Assembly (NCBI GenBank): GCA_964497615.1
Contig: CAZCEC010000025.1
Location: 15,856 to 79,855, forward strand
Direction: 5' to 3'
DNA: 64,000 bases
Source: CAZCEC01 sp964497615
Lineage (GTDB): Bacteria; Chloroflexota; Anaerolineae; Anaerolineales; UBA6663
Made by a program: the position numbers and the translations under genes. Each line of letters opens with the position of its first letter. The first letter of the stretch is position 1. Positions 17,676 to 25,995 of this stretch are shown here, piece by piece. Under the pieces are notes generated by a model that searched no databases, was not told the DNA's origin, and was given only the letters and a program-made list of their open reading frames with translations.

Positions 17676-18382
17676 GGGCGAGCCGCCACGGCATACACCG
17701 TGAGCACTTCGTTGCCCAGGTCGCGCACGGCGACTGGCTGCGGGTCAAAGTCCGCTCGGCGCAGTGCGTCCAGCATCCCCGGCGCGTCGCCGTCGGTTGA
17801 GAGCACCACCAGCGCCTGTCCCCCCGGCTTCAAGTGCTCACTCAGCCCGGCGGCAAAGCGCTCAAACACCGCCACCCCGCGCCAGGCGTGGTCTAGTGCA
17901 TCGCGCGGCGTGCCGCGATAGAACGGCGGGTTGAACAGCACCACGTCGAAGCGTTCCCCCGCCACCGGCCCGAACAGGTCCCCTTCGCGCGCCTCCACCC
18001 GGTCTTCCAGCCGGTTGATCAGCGCATTGATCCGCGCGCAGCGCACGGCCTCCGGGTTGATGTCCACCCCCACCACCCTGAATCCTGCTCGCGCCGCCGC
18101 CAGCGCGCACAACCCGGAGCCGGTGCCCAGGTCGAGCGCCGCCTGGCCCACGCCCCCGGCCGGATAGCGGCCCTTGAATGCCTCGACCAGAAACGGGCCA
18201 GTGCGGAACAGCACCGGGTTGAACACCTCTGGCAGCACCACCAGCGCCAGCCCGTCCACCTGCTCCAGCACCAGCCGCCGGTAGCGCCGCCCGAACACCC
18301 GGTGGCGCAGCCACAAGTACCAGCGCGTCAGCCAGCGCACCACAGGCGCCGCCGGGCTGCTCCTAACACCGGCTGCGCGCAT
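17672..18382 (-). CDS. HemK-like class I methyltransferase
   Basis: A 236-residue protein with motif I ALDLGTGSGLCALAAARAG, acidic loop VVGVDINPEAVRCARINAL and catalytic motif VVLFNPPFYRGTP. The NPPF tetrad is typical of N-methyltransferases that act on planar amides or amines (PrmC, RlmG, TrmN6 types). Placement between two B12 radical SAM genes, with ATGA coupling to one of them, suggests a small-molecule rather than ribosomal role, but the sequence alone does not decide this. Confidence 0.85.
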   Translation of the reverse strand: MRAAGVRSSPAAPVVRWLTRWYLWLRHRVFGRRYRRLVLEQVDGLALVVLPEVFNPVLFRTGPFLVEAFKGRYPAGGVGQAALDLGTGSGLCALAAARAGFRVVGVDINPEAVRCARINALINRLEDRVEAREGDLFGPVAGERFDVVLFNPPFYRGTPRDALDHAWRGVAVFERFAAGLSEHLKPGGQALVVLSTDGDAPGMLDALRRADFDPQPVAVRDLGNEVLTVYAVAARP

Positions 18383-18399
18383 GCCCAGTCGCTTTCATT

Positions 18400-19887
18400 C
18401 TAGGTCTTGGAGGCTGGCACGGAACCGCGGGCGCCGATCATCACCCGCAGTTGCCGCTCGGCCCGCAGCCATCCCGCCGCATGCCGTGGCACGCTCGCTA
18501 GCGCCCGCACGCGCCTGGCGATGGGCAGCGGCTGGGCCCGCCGTGTCTGCCGCACATCCAGCGCCCGCCGCAGCCGGAACTCGTGGTGCACTCGCCCATG
18601 CAGCACCCGATAGAAGTCCTGCGGATAGGGCCCTTGGTACAGGAGGGCCAGATCGTTCGAGTCCACCCAATTCTGCTTTTCGCCCAACTCCAGCTTCACC
18701 CTCTCGTAGAACTTCGTCCCCGGCAGCGGGTACGACACCGAGATACCGATGTCGTCCGGCAGGCACTCGCGCACGAGCTTGAGGGTCAGTTGAATGTCGT
18801 CCCAGGTCTCGCCCGGGTAGCCGAACTGAAGGAAGAAGCACACTTCCAGGCCCTGCGCCCGCAGGAGCGCCGCCGCCTGGTAGATGTCGGCCACCGTGTC
18901 GCCCTTCTCCATCGCATCCAGGACCTTCTGCGAACCGCTCTCGGCGCCCATCCACACCGTCTGGCAGCCGGCCGCCCGCAGAGCGCGCGCCACGGCCTCA
19001 CTCACCAGGTCGGCGCGCGTCAGGCACTTGAACGGCAGCCAGGCATCGGCCGCGCGCACGCACTCGGCAAATCGCTCGATCCAGCCCGGCTTCAGTCCCA
19101 GGATGTCGTCCGCGAACCAGATGTGATCCGGCTGATAGGTCGTCTTGAGCCACGCCATCTCGGCGGCGACGTTCTCCGGCGAGCGCGAGTTGTACCGCTG
19201 GCCCCAGATGGGCTTGGCGCACCAATTACAGTGATAGGGGCAGCCGCGCGTGCTCACCATGTTCATCGAGTAGTAGCCGTGCCGCTCGCGCCACACCGCC
19301 CGGTAGCGCGCCACGTCCACTAGGTCCCACGCCGGGAAAGGCAGCGCATCCAGGTCGCGCAGGTCCGGCCGGCGCGCGTTGAAGTGCTCGCCGCCGTGCG
19401 CATCCCGCCAGGCCAGGCCCAGAATGCTATCCAGCGGTCGGTCGTCGCGCCCGCTCAGCGCGGCCATCAACTCGCCCAGCGTCGCCTCCCCCTCGCCCAG
19501 CAGAATGTAGTCCGCGCCCTGTGCAAAGTATCTGCTTGCATGGTCGGTGGCATCGGCCCCGCACAGGATCACCATGCAGCCGCGCTCCCGGGCCATCCCG
19601 ATCATGGTAAACGCCGCCGCCCGCATCCGCAGCAGGCACATCTTGCTCAGGTAGTTGAAGTTATCTTCAAATAGCACGGCGAAGCGCGGCTGGTGCGCGT
19701 CCAGAGCCCTCGCCCACTCCGCCTCGCTCTCGGCCAGCATGGCATCAAACAGCGCCACGTCATAGCCCTGCGCCCGCAAGTAACTGGCAGCATACAGCGT
19801 CCCCAGCGGCGGATAGGGCTGCATGGCCGCCCACAGCTTCGGGTCAAACCGCAGGTAGTAGGATTGGCCGAAGAGGACGTCCACCAT
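18400..19887 (-). CDS. B12-binding-domain radical SAM protein
   Basis: A 495-residue protein. The N-terminal cobalamin-type domain (YPPLGTLYAASYLRAQGYDV, CGADATDHASRYFAQGADY) precedes the radical SAM motif TRGCPYHCNWCAKPIWGQRY. WFADDILGLKPGWIERFAEC and VWMGAESGSQKVLDAMEKGD complete the SPASM-less B12-rSAM core. It is paralogous in layout to the gene at 16191-17675 but clearly divergent in sequence. It starts three bases after the nucleotidyltransferase-like gene, so translation is coupled. The substrate is unknown. Confidence 0.88.
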   Translation of the reverse strand: MVDVLFGQSYYLRFDPKLWAAMQPYPPLGTLYAASYLRAQGYDVALFDAMLAESEAEWARALDAHQPRFAVLFEDNFNYLSKMCLLRMRAAAFTMIGMARERGCMVILCGADATDHASRYFAQGADYILLGEGEATLGELMAALSGRDDRPLDSILGLAWRDAHGGEHFNARRPDLRDLDALPFPAWDLVDVARYRAVWRERHGYYSMNMVSTRGCPYHCNWCAKPIWGQRYNSRSPENVAAEMAWLKTTYQPDHIWFADDILGLKPGWIERFAECVRAADAWLPFKCLTRADLVSEAVARALRAAGCQTVWMGAESGSQKVLDAMEKGDTVADIYQAAALLRAQGLEVCFFLQFGYPGETWDDIQLTLKLVRECLPDDIGISVSYPLPGTKFYERVKLELGEKQNWVDSNDLALLYQGPYPQDFYRVLHGRVHHEFRLRRALDVRQTRRAQPLPIARRVRALASVPRHAAGWLRAERQLRVMIGARGSVPASKT

Positions 19888-19890
19888 CGG

Positions 19891-20832
19891 TCAGGCGGCC
19901 CATTCGTCTTCCGGCACGCGGAGCGCCACGGGCAGCCCTGTGGGCAGGCTGAACCGGCGCACCCCCTCCTCATACCGGCGCAATATTGGGGAGCCGTGAT
20001 CGTCGAAGTGGCCCTTGATCCGGTCAGCATCAAGTTCAGCCGCGGCCGTGGGGCGGCGGGCGCTGGCCGCGAAGCGGGCCAGCTTGCGCCGCCGCTCCCA
20101 GGCTTCCAGCCGGTCGCCCAACCTGCCCCCCAGCAGCCTCTCCCCCAGCCGCTTCAGGCCGCCCAGCCAGCCTCGCGGCGTCAGGTCGGCCTCTTGCCGC
20201 CACGGCCCATGCGCATTGGGCAGAAAGCTATACGACCAGTCATTCGCCAACCGCATCGCCACATACACCGCCTGGCCCACCAGCGGCACCATCTGCGCCA
20301 GGTCGTGCGCCACGTACAGATCGCGCCGCGCCTGCGCCAGCGCAGTCTCGGCCAGCACATAGTTCGGGCACAACCCCACGCCCGTCCACCGCGCCGCGCG
20401 CACCACCAGCACCGCCAACCCCCGCGCCAGCCACACCCGGCCGGGCGCCGTCACAATCAGATAATCCACGTCGTCCCCGGCGGGGGCATTGTCCAGGGCC
20501 AGCGCGCCCGTCACCGCCACCATGCGCACGAACGGCAGGCAGCCCAGCACCCTCGCCCAGCGTCGCGCCCGCGGCCACAGCGCCGCGGAGGCGCGGCCGC
20601 GCTCGTTCCGCAGGTCGCCAATAGCCTGCCGGCCGCGCAGCATCACATAGCCATTTGTGCACACGGTGTGCGCCAGCAGCCACGGCGATGACTCAAGCGC
20701 CGCCTGCACGCTATCGGGAGAAGCGCAGACGCCAATGAGGAAGTGGTGCACCTCGCCCGGCGTTAGGGGATAGTCGAAGATGTCGGCATATACCAGAGTC
20801 TGGAGGATGGCCTCGTCGGGCAAAGGAGTCAT
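19891..20832 (-). CDS. Nucleotidyltransferase-like protein of unknown function
   Basis: A 313-residue protein starting MTPLPDEAILQTLVYADIF. The N-terminal part looks like a winged-helix-type segment (FDYPLTPGEVHHFLIG). The centre has a nucleotidyltransferase-like strand, VRMVAVTGALALDNAPAGDD followed by VDYLIVTA, with the DxD pair of the Pol-beta fold. The C-terminal half is helical and rich in Arg. I recognise the pattern as a conserved uncharacterised family found near glycan or radical SAM genes, but cannot give a substrate. It is the first gene of a run transcribed toward 16 kb; the next start is three bases away. Confidence 0.6.
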   Translation of the reverse strand: MTPLPDEAILQTLVYADIFDYPLTPGEVHHFLIGVCASPDSVQAALESSPWLLAHTVCTNGYVMLRGRQAIGDLRNERGRASAALWPRARRWARVLGCLPFVRMVAVTGALALDNAPAGDDVDYLIVTAPGRVWLARGLAVLVVRAARWTGVGLCPNYVLAETALAQARRDLYVAHDLAQMVPLVGQAVYVAMRLANDWSYSFLPNAHGPWRQEADLTPRGWLGGLKRLGERLLGGRLGDRLEAWERRRKLARFAASARRPTAAAELDADRIKGHFDDHGSPILRRYEEGVRRFSLPTGLPVALRVPEDEWAA

Positions 20833-20949
20833 GGGAGAGGATCGGGGCCGCCGGGAATCTCATACGGCACGGACGGGCCGCACTCCGCTACGGTACGCGC
20901 AATGCCAGCCGGCGCATTCACCGCCAACAATGCTGCTGTGAGCGCGCTG

Positions 20950-21636
20950 TCACGCATTTAGGGTGTTGGCCGACGAGGACTCAAATACAGCGGCCCGCGC
21001 GGCCAGGTGCTCAAGCAGGGTCGCGAAATCGGCCGGGTCCAGCTCCGCGCCTGAGGCCCAGCGCGCCTCCTCCGCCGCCAGGTACACCGCCTCGCGCCCG
21101 CCCAGCCCCGGCCGGCCCGTGTCCGACGGGCGGCGCAGTTCGTAAAAGTTCATCCGGGCCGCCAGCGCATCAGCCTCCGCCGGGGCCAGGAAGGCATACA
21201 CGCTCACCTCCGCCTCGCCTTGCACCAGACGCAGCGCAAGCAAATGATGGCCGCCTGGCACGCGCCCGCCGCGCCGCCGCTTGACCACAAACCGCCAGCG
21301 CCAATAATTCAGCGGTTGGTCGAGTTTGAATTCAGTGGTCGAGGCGCGGTCCCGCCAGCTGACCCCCCCCGGCTCCAGCCGCACGGCCTTGCCGCTCGGC
21401 CAGCGCTTGACGAGTTGGCGTTCGCCCAGGTACGCCAGCGGTTGGGCCGCCACCACTGCCAGCACGATCAGCAATAGCGTGCCCAGCCCGGCGACCTCGT
21501 CCAGGATCAGGCCCGCCAGCCAGCGCAGCACCACATAGGCCGCCACGATGGCGACCAACCAGATGATGAGAGCCGCAACCCGCACCCCGCCGTGATAGCG
21601 GTCGGCGGGCAAGTCGCGCGCGGCGGTGTCCATCAT
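20950..21636 (-). CDS. Membrane protein of unknown function with two TM segments
   Basis: A 228-residue protein. ATG 21636 overlaps the stop of the GH57 gene as ATGA; a second ATG follows immediately. Two hydrophobic helices (residues ~20-45 and ~50-72) are separated by a short acidic turn. A soluble region follows that looks like a PH-like/YdbT-style domain (AVRLEPGGVSWRDRAS, PLNYWRWRFVVKRR). No catalytic motif is visible. It ends the alpha-glucan run; 117 bases separate it from the next gene. Confidence 0.6.
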   Translation of the reverse strand: MMDTAARDLPADRYHGGVRVAALIIWLVAIVAAYVVLRWLAGLILDEVAGLGTLLLIVLAVVAAQPLAYLGERQLVKRWPSGKAVRLEPGGVSWRDRASTTEFKLDQPLNYWRWRFVVKRRRGGRVPGGHHLLALRLVQGEAEVSVYAFLAPAEADALAARMNFYELRRPSDTGRPGLGGREAVYLAAEEARWASGAELDPADFATLLEHLAARAAVFESSSANTLNA

Positions 21637-23018
21637 GGCGCCCAGGCCTGCACCTCCGTCAGGATTTGCGCCCCGGTCAGCCCGCTCTTGTTTGACACCG
21701 CCGGCTTGAGGTCCTGCCGGAACCCTTCCAGGAATTCCTGGCCCGTCGCCTGTGTGGTCAGCAGGATGGCCCGCAGCGCATTGGCGATGCCATACCGCGG
21801 CTCAGGCCGGTCCAGGTCCTCAAAATAGAAAGTGCAGCTTACGTACATGCGCTGTCGATGGAACTGCGCCAGCAGCAGCTTCAGCAGCCCCTGCGCCTGC
21901 TCCGCCGCAAGCCCCGCCAGGCCCGCGTCGCGCAGGTATTCGCTCTCGGTAATCTGTCCCAGCTTCACCCGGAAATAATCTTCGCGCAGTTGCCAGGGAT
22001 TGTCGGCAATTGGGCGGGTGAACTCGATAAAGGCCTCATCCAGATTCGCGGCCAGATTGTCAAACGCCCGCCGCAGGGCCGGCTTCCAGCGCGCGTCGCC
22101 GCTGGTGCAGTCGCAGCCGCTGGACCAGCGGTTGAGGCCATGCCAGCAGCTCCAGGCGGTGTGCTCCTTGACTTCCAGTTCGACTTCCGGTGCATGGTCG
22201 CGCAGGTCCCGGCCCAGCGTCGTCACCTCGAAGCCCGCCGCCGTGGCCTCATACGCCAGCAGCCAATGGAGAAAGTGCTCCTCGCCCCGGTGGTGGTGCC
22301 CAAACGTCTCCCCGTCGGTGGCCAGCAGCAGGAACCGCGGAAACGACTTGCGCAGCGGCGCCAGCACGTTGCGCGCCCAGCGCCCCGCCCCGCCCTGCGT
22401 GGCAATGTTGAAGGCCAATTGGTTCGAGTGCCAGTCGTCGCGCGCGTAGACCGCCATGCGGTCACCGGAGGGCAGCTTCACCCAATAGGGACCAGCGCCC
22501 TGGTTGGCGTCCTTCAATTGCCCTTGCGACAGGATGGTGTACTTGACCCCGGCGTCGTGCAGCACTTGCAGGGTCTCCAGGTCCACCGCCAGTTCGGGCA
22601 GCCACAGGCCTTCGGCCTTGTGCCCAAAGCGGTGCTCGAACGACATCAGCCCCCAGCGCACCTGCACTTCCTTGTCCCGCCGCCGGCACAGCGGCAGAAT
22701 CGTATGGTGCGCGGGCTGGGCCAGCGCGTTGCCCACGCCGTGCTGTTGGAGGTGGTTTCGGTCAGCCTCGATGATCTGTGTGTAGGTGTCGGGCGCGTGT
22801 ATCGCCAGCCAGCGCGCCAGCGTCGCGCCCAGGTTGAACGACATCAGCCCAAAGTTGCCCAGGGCCGCGTTGGGCGCGTAGCATTCCGCCGTGATCTTCT
22901 CATTGAAGTTGCGGTATGGCTCGGCCCCCTCCTCCACGGGAATCTCCTCGTCATCAAACGGGTTGCCGCGTGGAGGCTGGTAGAAGTGGCCGTGGAAGCA
23001 CAACGCGTGTTCGGTCAT
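21633..23018 (-). CDS. GH57-family glycoside hydrolase, DUF3536 type
   Basis: A 461-residue protein opening with CFHGHFYQPPRGNPF and NFNEKITAECYAPNAA, which match the start of DUF3536 GH57 proteins. The GH57 nucleophile motif is GLWLPELAVDLETL. Later motifs HHRGEEHFLHWLLAYE and TAWSCWHGLNRWSSGCDC are also DUF3536-like. GH57 enzymes retain configuration on alpha-glucans (amylase, branching enzyme or glucanotransferase activities). Members I recall are often considerably longer, so this is a compact version. It lies between malQ and a membrane protein gene and overlaps the latter by ATGA, consistent with glycogen or maltodextrin turnover. Confidence 0.82.
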   Translation of the reverse strand: MTEHALCFHGHFYQPPRGNPFDDEEIPVEEGAEPYRNFNEKITAECYAPNAALGNFGLMSFNLGATLARWLAIHAPDTYTQIIEADRNHLQQHGVGNALAQPAHHTILPLCRRRDKEVQVRWGLMSFEHRFGHKAEGLWLPELAVDLETLQVLHDAGVKYTILSQGQLKDANQGAGPYWVKLPSGDRMAVYARDDWHSNQLAFNIATQGGAGRWARNVLAPLRKSFPRFLLLATDGETFGHHHRGEEHFLHWLLAYEATAAGFEVTTLGRDLRDHAPEVELEVKEHTAWSCWHGLNRWSSGCDCTSGDARWKPALRRAFDNLAANLDEAFIEFTRPIADNPWQLREDYFRVKLGQITESEYLRDAGLAGLAAEQAQGLLKLLLAQFHRQRMYVSCTFYFEDLDRPEPRYGIANALRAILLTTQATGQEFLEGFRQDLKPAVSNKSGLTGAQILTEVQAWAP

Positions 23019-23028
23019 GCCTGACTCG

Positions 23029-24555
23029 CTAGCGGGCGTACAGGCCCGTCATGTCCGCCAGCCGCCCCGCCACCGCTGGGGTCAGTTGGCCGGGTTGCAG
23101 CCGCCAGCCCCAGTTCCCGCCGGTGGTGCCCGGCAGGTTCATGCGCGCCTCTGTCCCCAGGCTCAGCAAATCCTGCACCGGCGCCACCGCCAGGTCCGCC
23201 ACCGATGCCCACGCCAGCCGCAGCATGTCCCAGGCGATGTCGCGTCCATCACGCGCCAGATAGCGCCGCACCAGGTCGCGTTCGCCCGCCGAGGCCGCCG
23301 TGTACCAGCCGACGGTCGTGTCGTTGTCGTGCGTGCCCGTGTACACCACACAGTTCTTGTCGTAGGTGTGCGGCAGGAAGCGGTCTTCCGTCGCGCCGCC
23401 AAACGCGAACTGGAGGATCTTCATGCCCGGCAGCCCATAGTCGTCGCGCAGGGCCTCCACGTCCGGCGTGATCACGCCCAGGTCCTCCGCGATGATGGGC
23501 AAGCCGCCCAGTGCCGTTTGCATGGCCGTCAAGAAATCGTGGCCTGGCCCCGGCACCCACTCGCCGATCTCTGCTGTGGGCATCCCCGCCGGAATGCGCC
23601 AGTAAGCCGCGAACCCGCGGAAGTGGTCGAGACGTACCAGGTCCACTTGGGCCAACGCCGCGCGGAAGCGGTCGGCCCACCAGGCATAGCCCGTGGCCTT
23701 TAGCGCTTCCCAGTCATAGAGCGGGTTGCCCCACAACTGCCCGGTGGCGCTGAAGTAGTCTGGCGGCACGCCCGCCACCGCCACCATCTGCCGGTCGTCG
23801 TCCAGCAGAAACAAATCCGGGTTGGCCCACACATCCGACGAGTCGCTCGACACAAAGATAGGAATATCGCCGATCAGCCGCACGCCCTGCCCATTGGCAT
23901 ACGCCTTGAGCGCCCGCCATGCACGGAAGAACAGAAACTGCCGAAACTCGTGATGGGCAGCCCGGTCGGCATGGGTGGCGCGGGCCTCGACCATGGCCGC
24001 CGGTTCGCGCTGGCGCAGCGGCGCTTCCCAGGTAAGCCAGCTTGCCAGGTCATGGTCGTCCTTGAGCGCCATGAACAGCCCAAAGTCCAGCAGCCAGGCG
24101 GCCTCCTGCGCGCGAAAGTCGTCGAATTCCCCGCGCAGCGCCGGGGCCGCCCCCGCCTTGAAGTTCTCCCACGCCTTTGCCAGCAGCGCCACCTTGTAGC
24201 CGATTACCGGGCCAAAATCCACCTGGGCGATCGGGAAATCCGGCGCGCCCAGGTCGGCTGGCTGGAGCAGCCCATCCTTCACCAGATCGTCCGGGCTGAT
24301 CAGATACGGATTGCCCGCGAAGGCCGAGAAACACTGGTACGGCGAGTCGGCATAACCCGTCGGGCCCAGGGGCAGCATCTGCCACCACTTCTGCCCCGCC
24401 TTCACCAGCGTATCCACCCACGCATACGCCGCCGGCCCCAGGTCGCCAATGCCATACGGTCCCGGCAGCGAAGTGGGATGCAGCAGCAGCCCCGACGCGC
24501 GCTTGGACGGAGGCGCGGCGCCGGCCTCACTGGCCGATGTTGTTGAGGCTGTCAT
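23029..24555 (-). CDS. malQ: 4-alpha-glucanotransferase (GH77)
   Basis: A 508-residue protein of normal MalQ length. N-terminal motif SGLLLHPTSLPGPYGIGDLG, substrate motif YADSPYQCFSAFAGNPYLIS, nucleophile region LVRLDHFRGFAAYW (Asp), acid/base IIAEDLGVITPDVEAL (Glu) and transition-state region VYTGTHDNDTTVGW (Asp) are all present. It disproportionates maltodextrins in the cytoplasm, releasing glucose and longer chains. It overlaps glgC by ATGA (24552-24555) and precedes the DUF3536 GH57 gene by 10 bases, placing uptake products directly into storage metabolism. Confidence 0.96.
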   Translation of the reverse strand: MTASTTSASEAGAAPPSKRASGLLLHPTSLPGPYGIGDLGPAAYAWVDTLVKAGQKWWQMLPLGPTGYADSPYQCFSAFAGNPYLISPDDLVKDGLLQPADLGAPDFPIAQVDFGPVIGYKVALLAKAWENFKAGAAPALRGEFDDFRAQEAAWLLDFGLFMALKDDHDLASWLTWEAPLRQREPAAMVEARATHADRAAHHEFRQFLFFRAWRALKAYANGQGVRLIGDIPIFVSSDSSDVWANPDLFLLDDDRQMVAVAGVPPDYFSATGQLWGNPLYDWEALKATGYAWWADRFRAALAQVDLVRLDHFRGFAAYWRIPAGMPTAEIGEWVPGPGHDFLTAMQTALGGLPIIAEDLGVITPDVEALRDDYGLPGMKILQFAFGGATEDRFLPHTYDKNCVVYTGTHDNDTTVGWYTAASAGERDLVRRYLARDGRDIAWDMLRLAWASVADLAVAPVQDLLSLGTEARMNLPGTTGGNWGWRLQPGQLTPAVAGRLADMTGLYAR

Positions 24556-25805
24556 AAGTCCTTTCGATCAACAAGCTGGCCGTCGGTAATGCCCGGCTTC
24601 GGAAACAGATTCGCCGAAATGTCGGGCCCCACCTGCGACGCGCGCCCCACCGTCGCACCATTGGGGATCTGGGTGTTCTTGCCCACCGCCGACACGCCCA
24701 CCCCGGCCGCCTGCGGGTCAATCCGGCCCACCCGTGCCCGGTGGCCGACGGTCACCAACTTATCAATCACCGCCCGTTCCACCCGTGCGCTGGCCTCAAT
24801 CGAGCTGTCAGTAAACACGATCGATTCGTGCACCACCGCCTCGGGGCCCACGTACACCCCCGGCGACAACACACTGCGCTCCACCCGCGCGCCCGGCGCG
24901 ATTACGCAGCCATCACAGATCAGGCTGTCGCGCACCACCGCGCCCTGCTGAATCAGCACCGGCGGGCGCTCCTCCGACTTCGTGTGAATGATCCAGGACC
25001 GGTCCGCCAGGTCGAACAGCGGCGGGAAGTGCAGCAGGTCCATATGCGCCAGCCAATACGAGTCCAGGGTTCCCACGTCCACCCAGTAGCCGCCAAACGG
25101 ATAGGCGAAGACCCGCATCCCGGCTTGCAGCATGCGCGGGATGATGTCCTTGCCAAAGTCGTGGTGCGAGTCGCTCCGGGCGGCGTCCTCCAGCAGCATC
25201 CGGTCCAGCACATTCAGATTGAAGACGTAAATGCCCATCGAGGCCAGGGTGTCCGGCGGCTCCTTGGGCTTTTCCACAAATTTAGTTACGCGGTAACTGT
25301 CATCAATCGCCAGGATGCCCATTCGGCGTGCCTCGTCAAGCGGCACCCGTATGGTACCTATGGTCAGGTCGGCTTGGTGATCCAGGTGAAAGGTGATCAG
25401 GGCATCATAGTTCATCTGGTAGATGTGATCACCGCCCAGGACCAGGGCCAGGTCCGGGTTGCCGCGCTTGAGGAAGGTGAAGTTCTGCTGTAAGGCATCG
25501 GCCGTCCCGGCATACCAATCTGTGTCGGCCCGGCCCTTGTACGGCTGATAGACTTGCAGCCCGCCCGTGAAGCCGCGGTCCAGGTCCCAGGGCCGACCCG
25601 CGCCAATGTGCTCATTCAGCGAGTGCGGCCGATACTGGGTCAGCAGCATCACGTCGAGCAGCCCCGAGTTCACGCAATTCGACAGCACGAAGTCGATCAT
25701 GCGGTACTTGCCGGCGAACGGGACGGCGGGCTTGGCGCGCTTGACGGTGAGCACGCCCAGCCGGGACCCTTCGCCGCCTGCCAGGATTACGGCTTTGGTC
25801 TTCAT
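24552..25805 (-). CDS. glgC: Glucose-1-phosphate adenylyltransferase
   Basis: A 417-residue protein. ATG 25805 is chosen because MKTKAVILAGGEGSRLGVLT is the canonical start; upstream in-frame residues are the wrong frame of a glgA remnant. Visible features are KRAKPAVPFAGKYRMIDFVL (activator and substrate region), VLGGDHIYQMNYD (catalytic Asp), VEKPKEPPDT and YWVDVGTLDSYWLAHMDL. A C-terminal left-handed beta-helix contains repeats such as CVIAPGARVERSVLSPGVYV. The enzyme makes ADP-glucose, the committed donor for glycogen. Its ATG overlaps the TGA of the remnant upstream and its stop overlaps malQ. Confidence 0.95.
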   Translation of the reverse strand: MKTKAVILAGGEGSRLGVLTVKRAKPAVPFAGKYRMIDFVLSNCVNSGLLDVMLLTQYRPHSLNEHIGAGRPWDLDRGFTGGLQVYQPYKGRADTDWYAGTADALQQNFTFLKRGNPDLALVLGGDHIYQMNYDALITFHLDHQADLTIGTIRVPLDEARRMGILAIDDSYRVTKFVEKPKEPPDTLASMGIYVFNLNVLDRMLLEDAARSDSHHDFGKDIIPRMLQAGMRVFAYPFGGYWVDVGTLDSYWLAHMDLLHFPPLFDLADRSWIIHTKSEERPPVLIQQGAVVRDSLICDGCVIAPGARVERSVLSPGVYVGPEAVVHESIVFTDSSIEASARVERAVIDKLVTVGHRARVGRIDPQAAGVGVSAVGKNTQIPNGATVGRASQVGPDISANLFPKPGITDGQLVDRKDL

Positions 25806-25984
25806 TGATCTTCCCGATCCGCGAGAGCCCGTTGATAAAGGGCCAGGTAGGCGCGAGCGGCGTGCGCCCGCCCCCAGCCCAGCGCTTGCCGCATACCGCG
25901 CCGCTGCCATGTCCGCCAGCGCGCCGGCTGCCCATAGCGCTTCAGCCCGCGCCGCGCGGCGGCCAATATTGGGGCCGCATTATA
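25802..25984 (-). pseudogene. C-terminal remnant of a glycogen synthase (GlgA-like)
   Basis: About 60 codons in a frame different from glgC's read YNAAPILAAARRGLKRYGQP, then WRTWQRRGMRQALGW, then RAHAARAYLALYQRALADRE and a TGA. This follows the end of GT5/GT4 glycogen synthases (RAL..Y, W..l..rgM..dfSW, SA.eYlaLYrrAl). The TGA overlaps the glgC ATG as ATGA, the coupling used throughout this cluster. No glgA start or catalytic part exists between here and the GH57 stop at 25996, only 12 bases away. I infer a deletion that removed the 5' ~85% of glgA. The frame has no stops and a translated stub is not excluded. Confidence 0.6.
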
Positions 25985-25995
25985 CCCCGCCGCTG

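Noticed and set aside
25979..25984. TATAAT as a promoter for glgC
   Set aside because: It lies at the start of the GlgA-like remnant (Tyr-Asn codons), has no -35 partner and would leave a 170-base leader. I treat it as remnant coding sequence.
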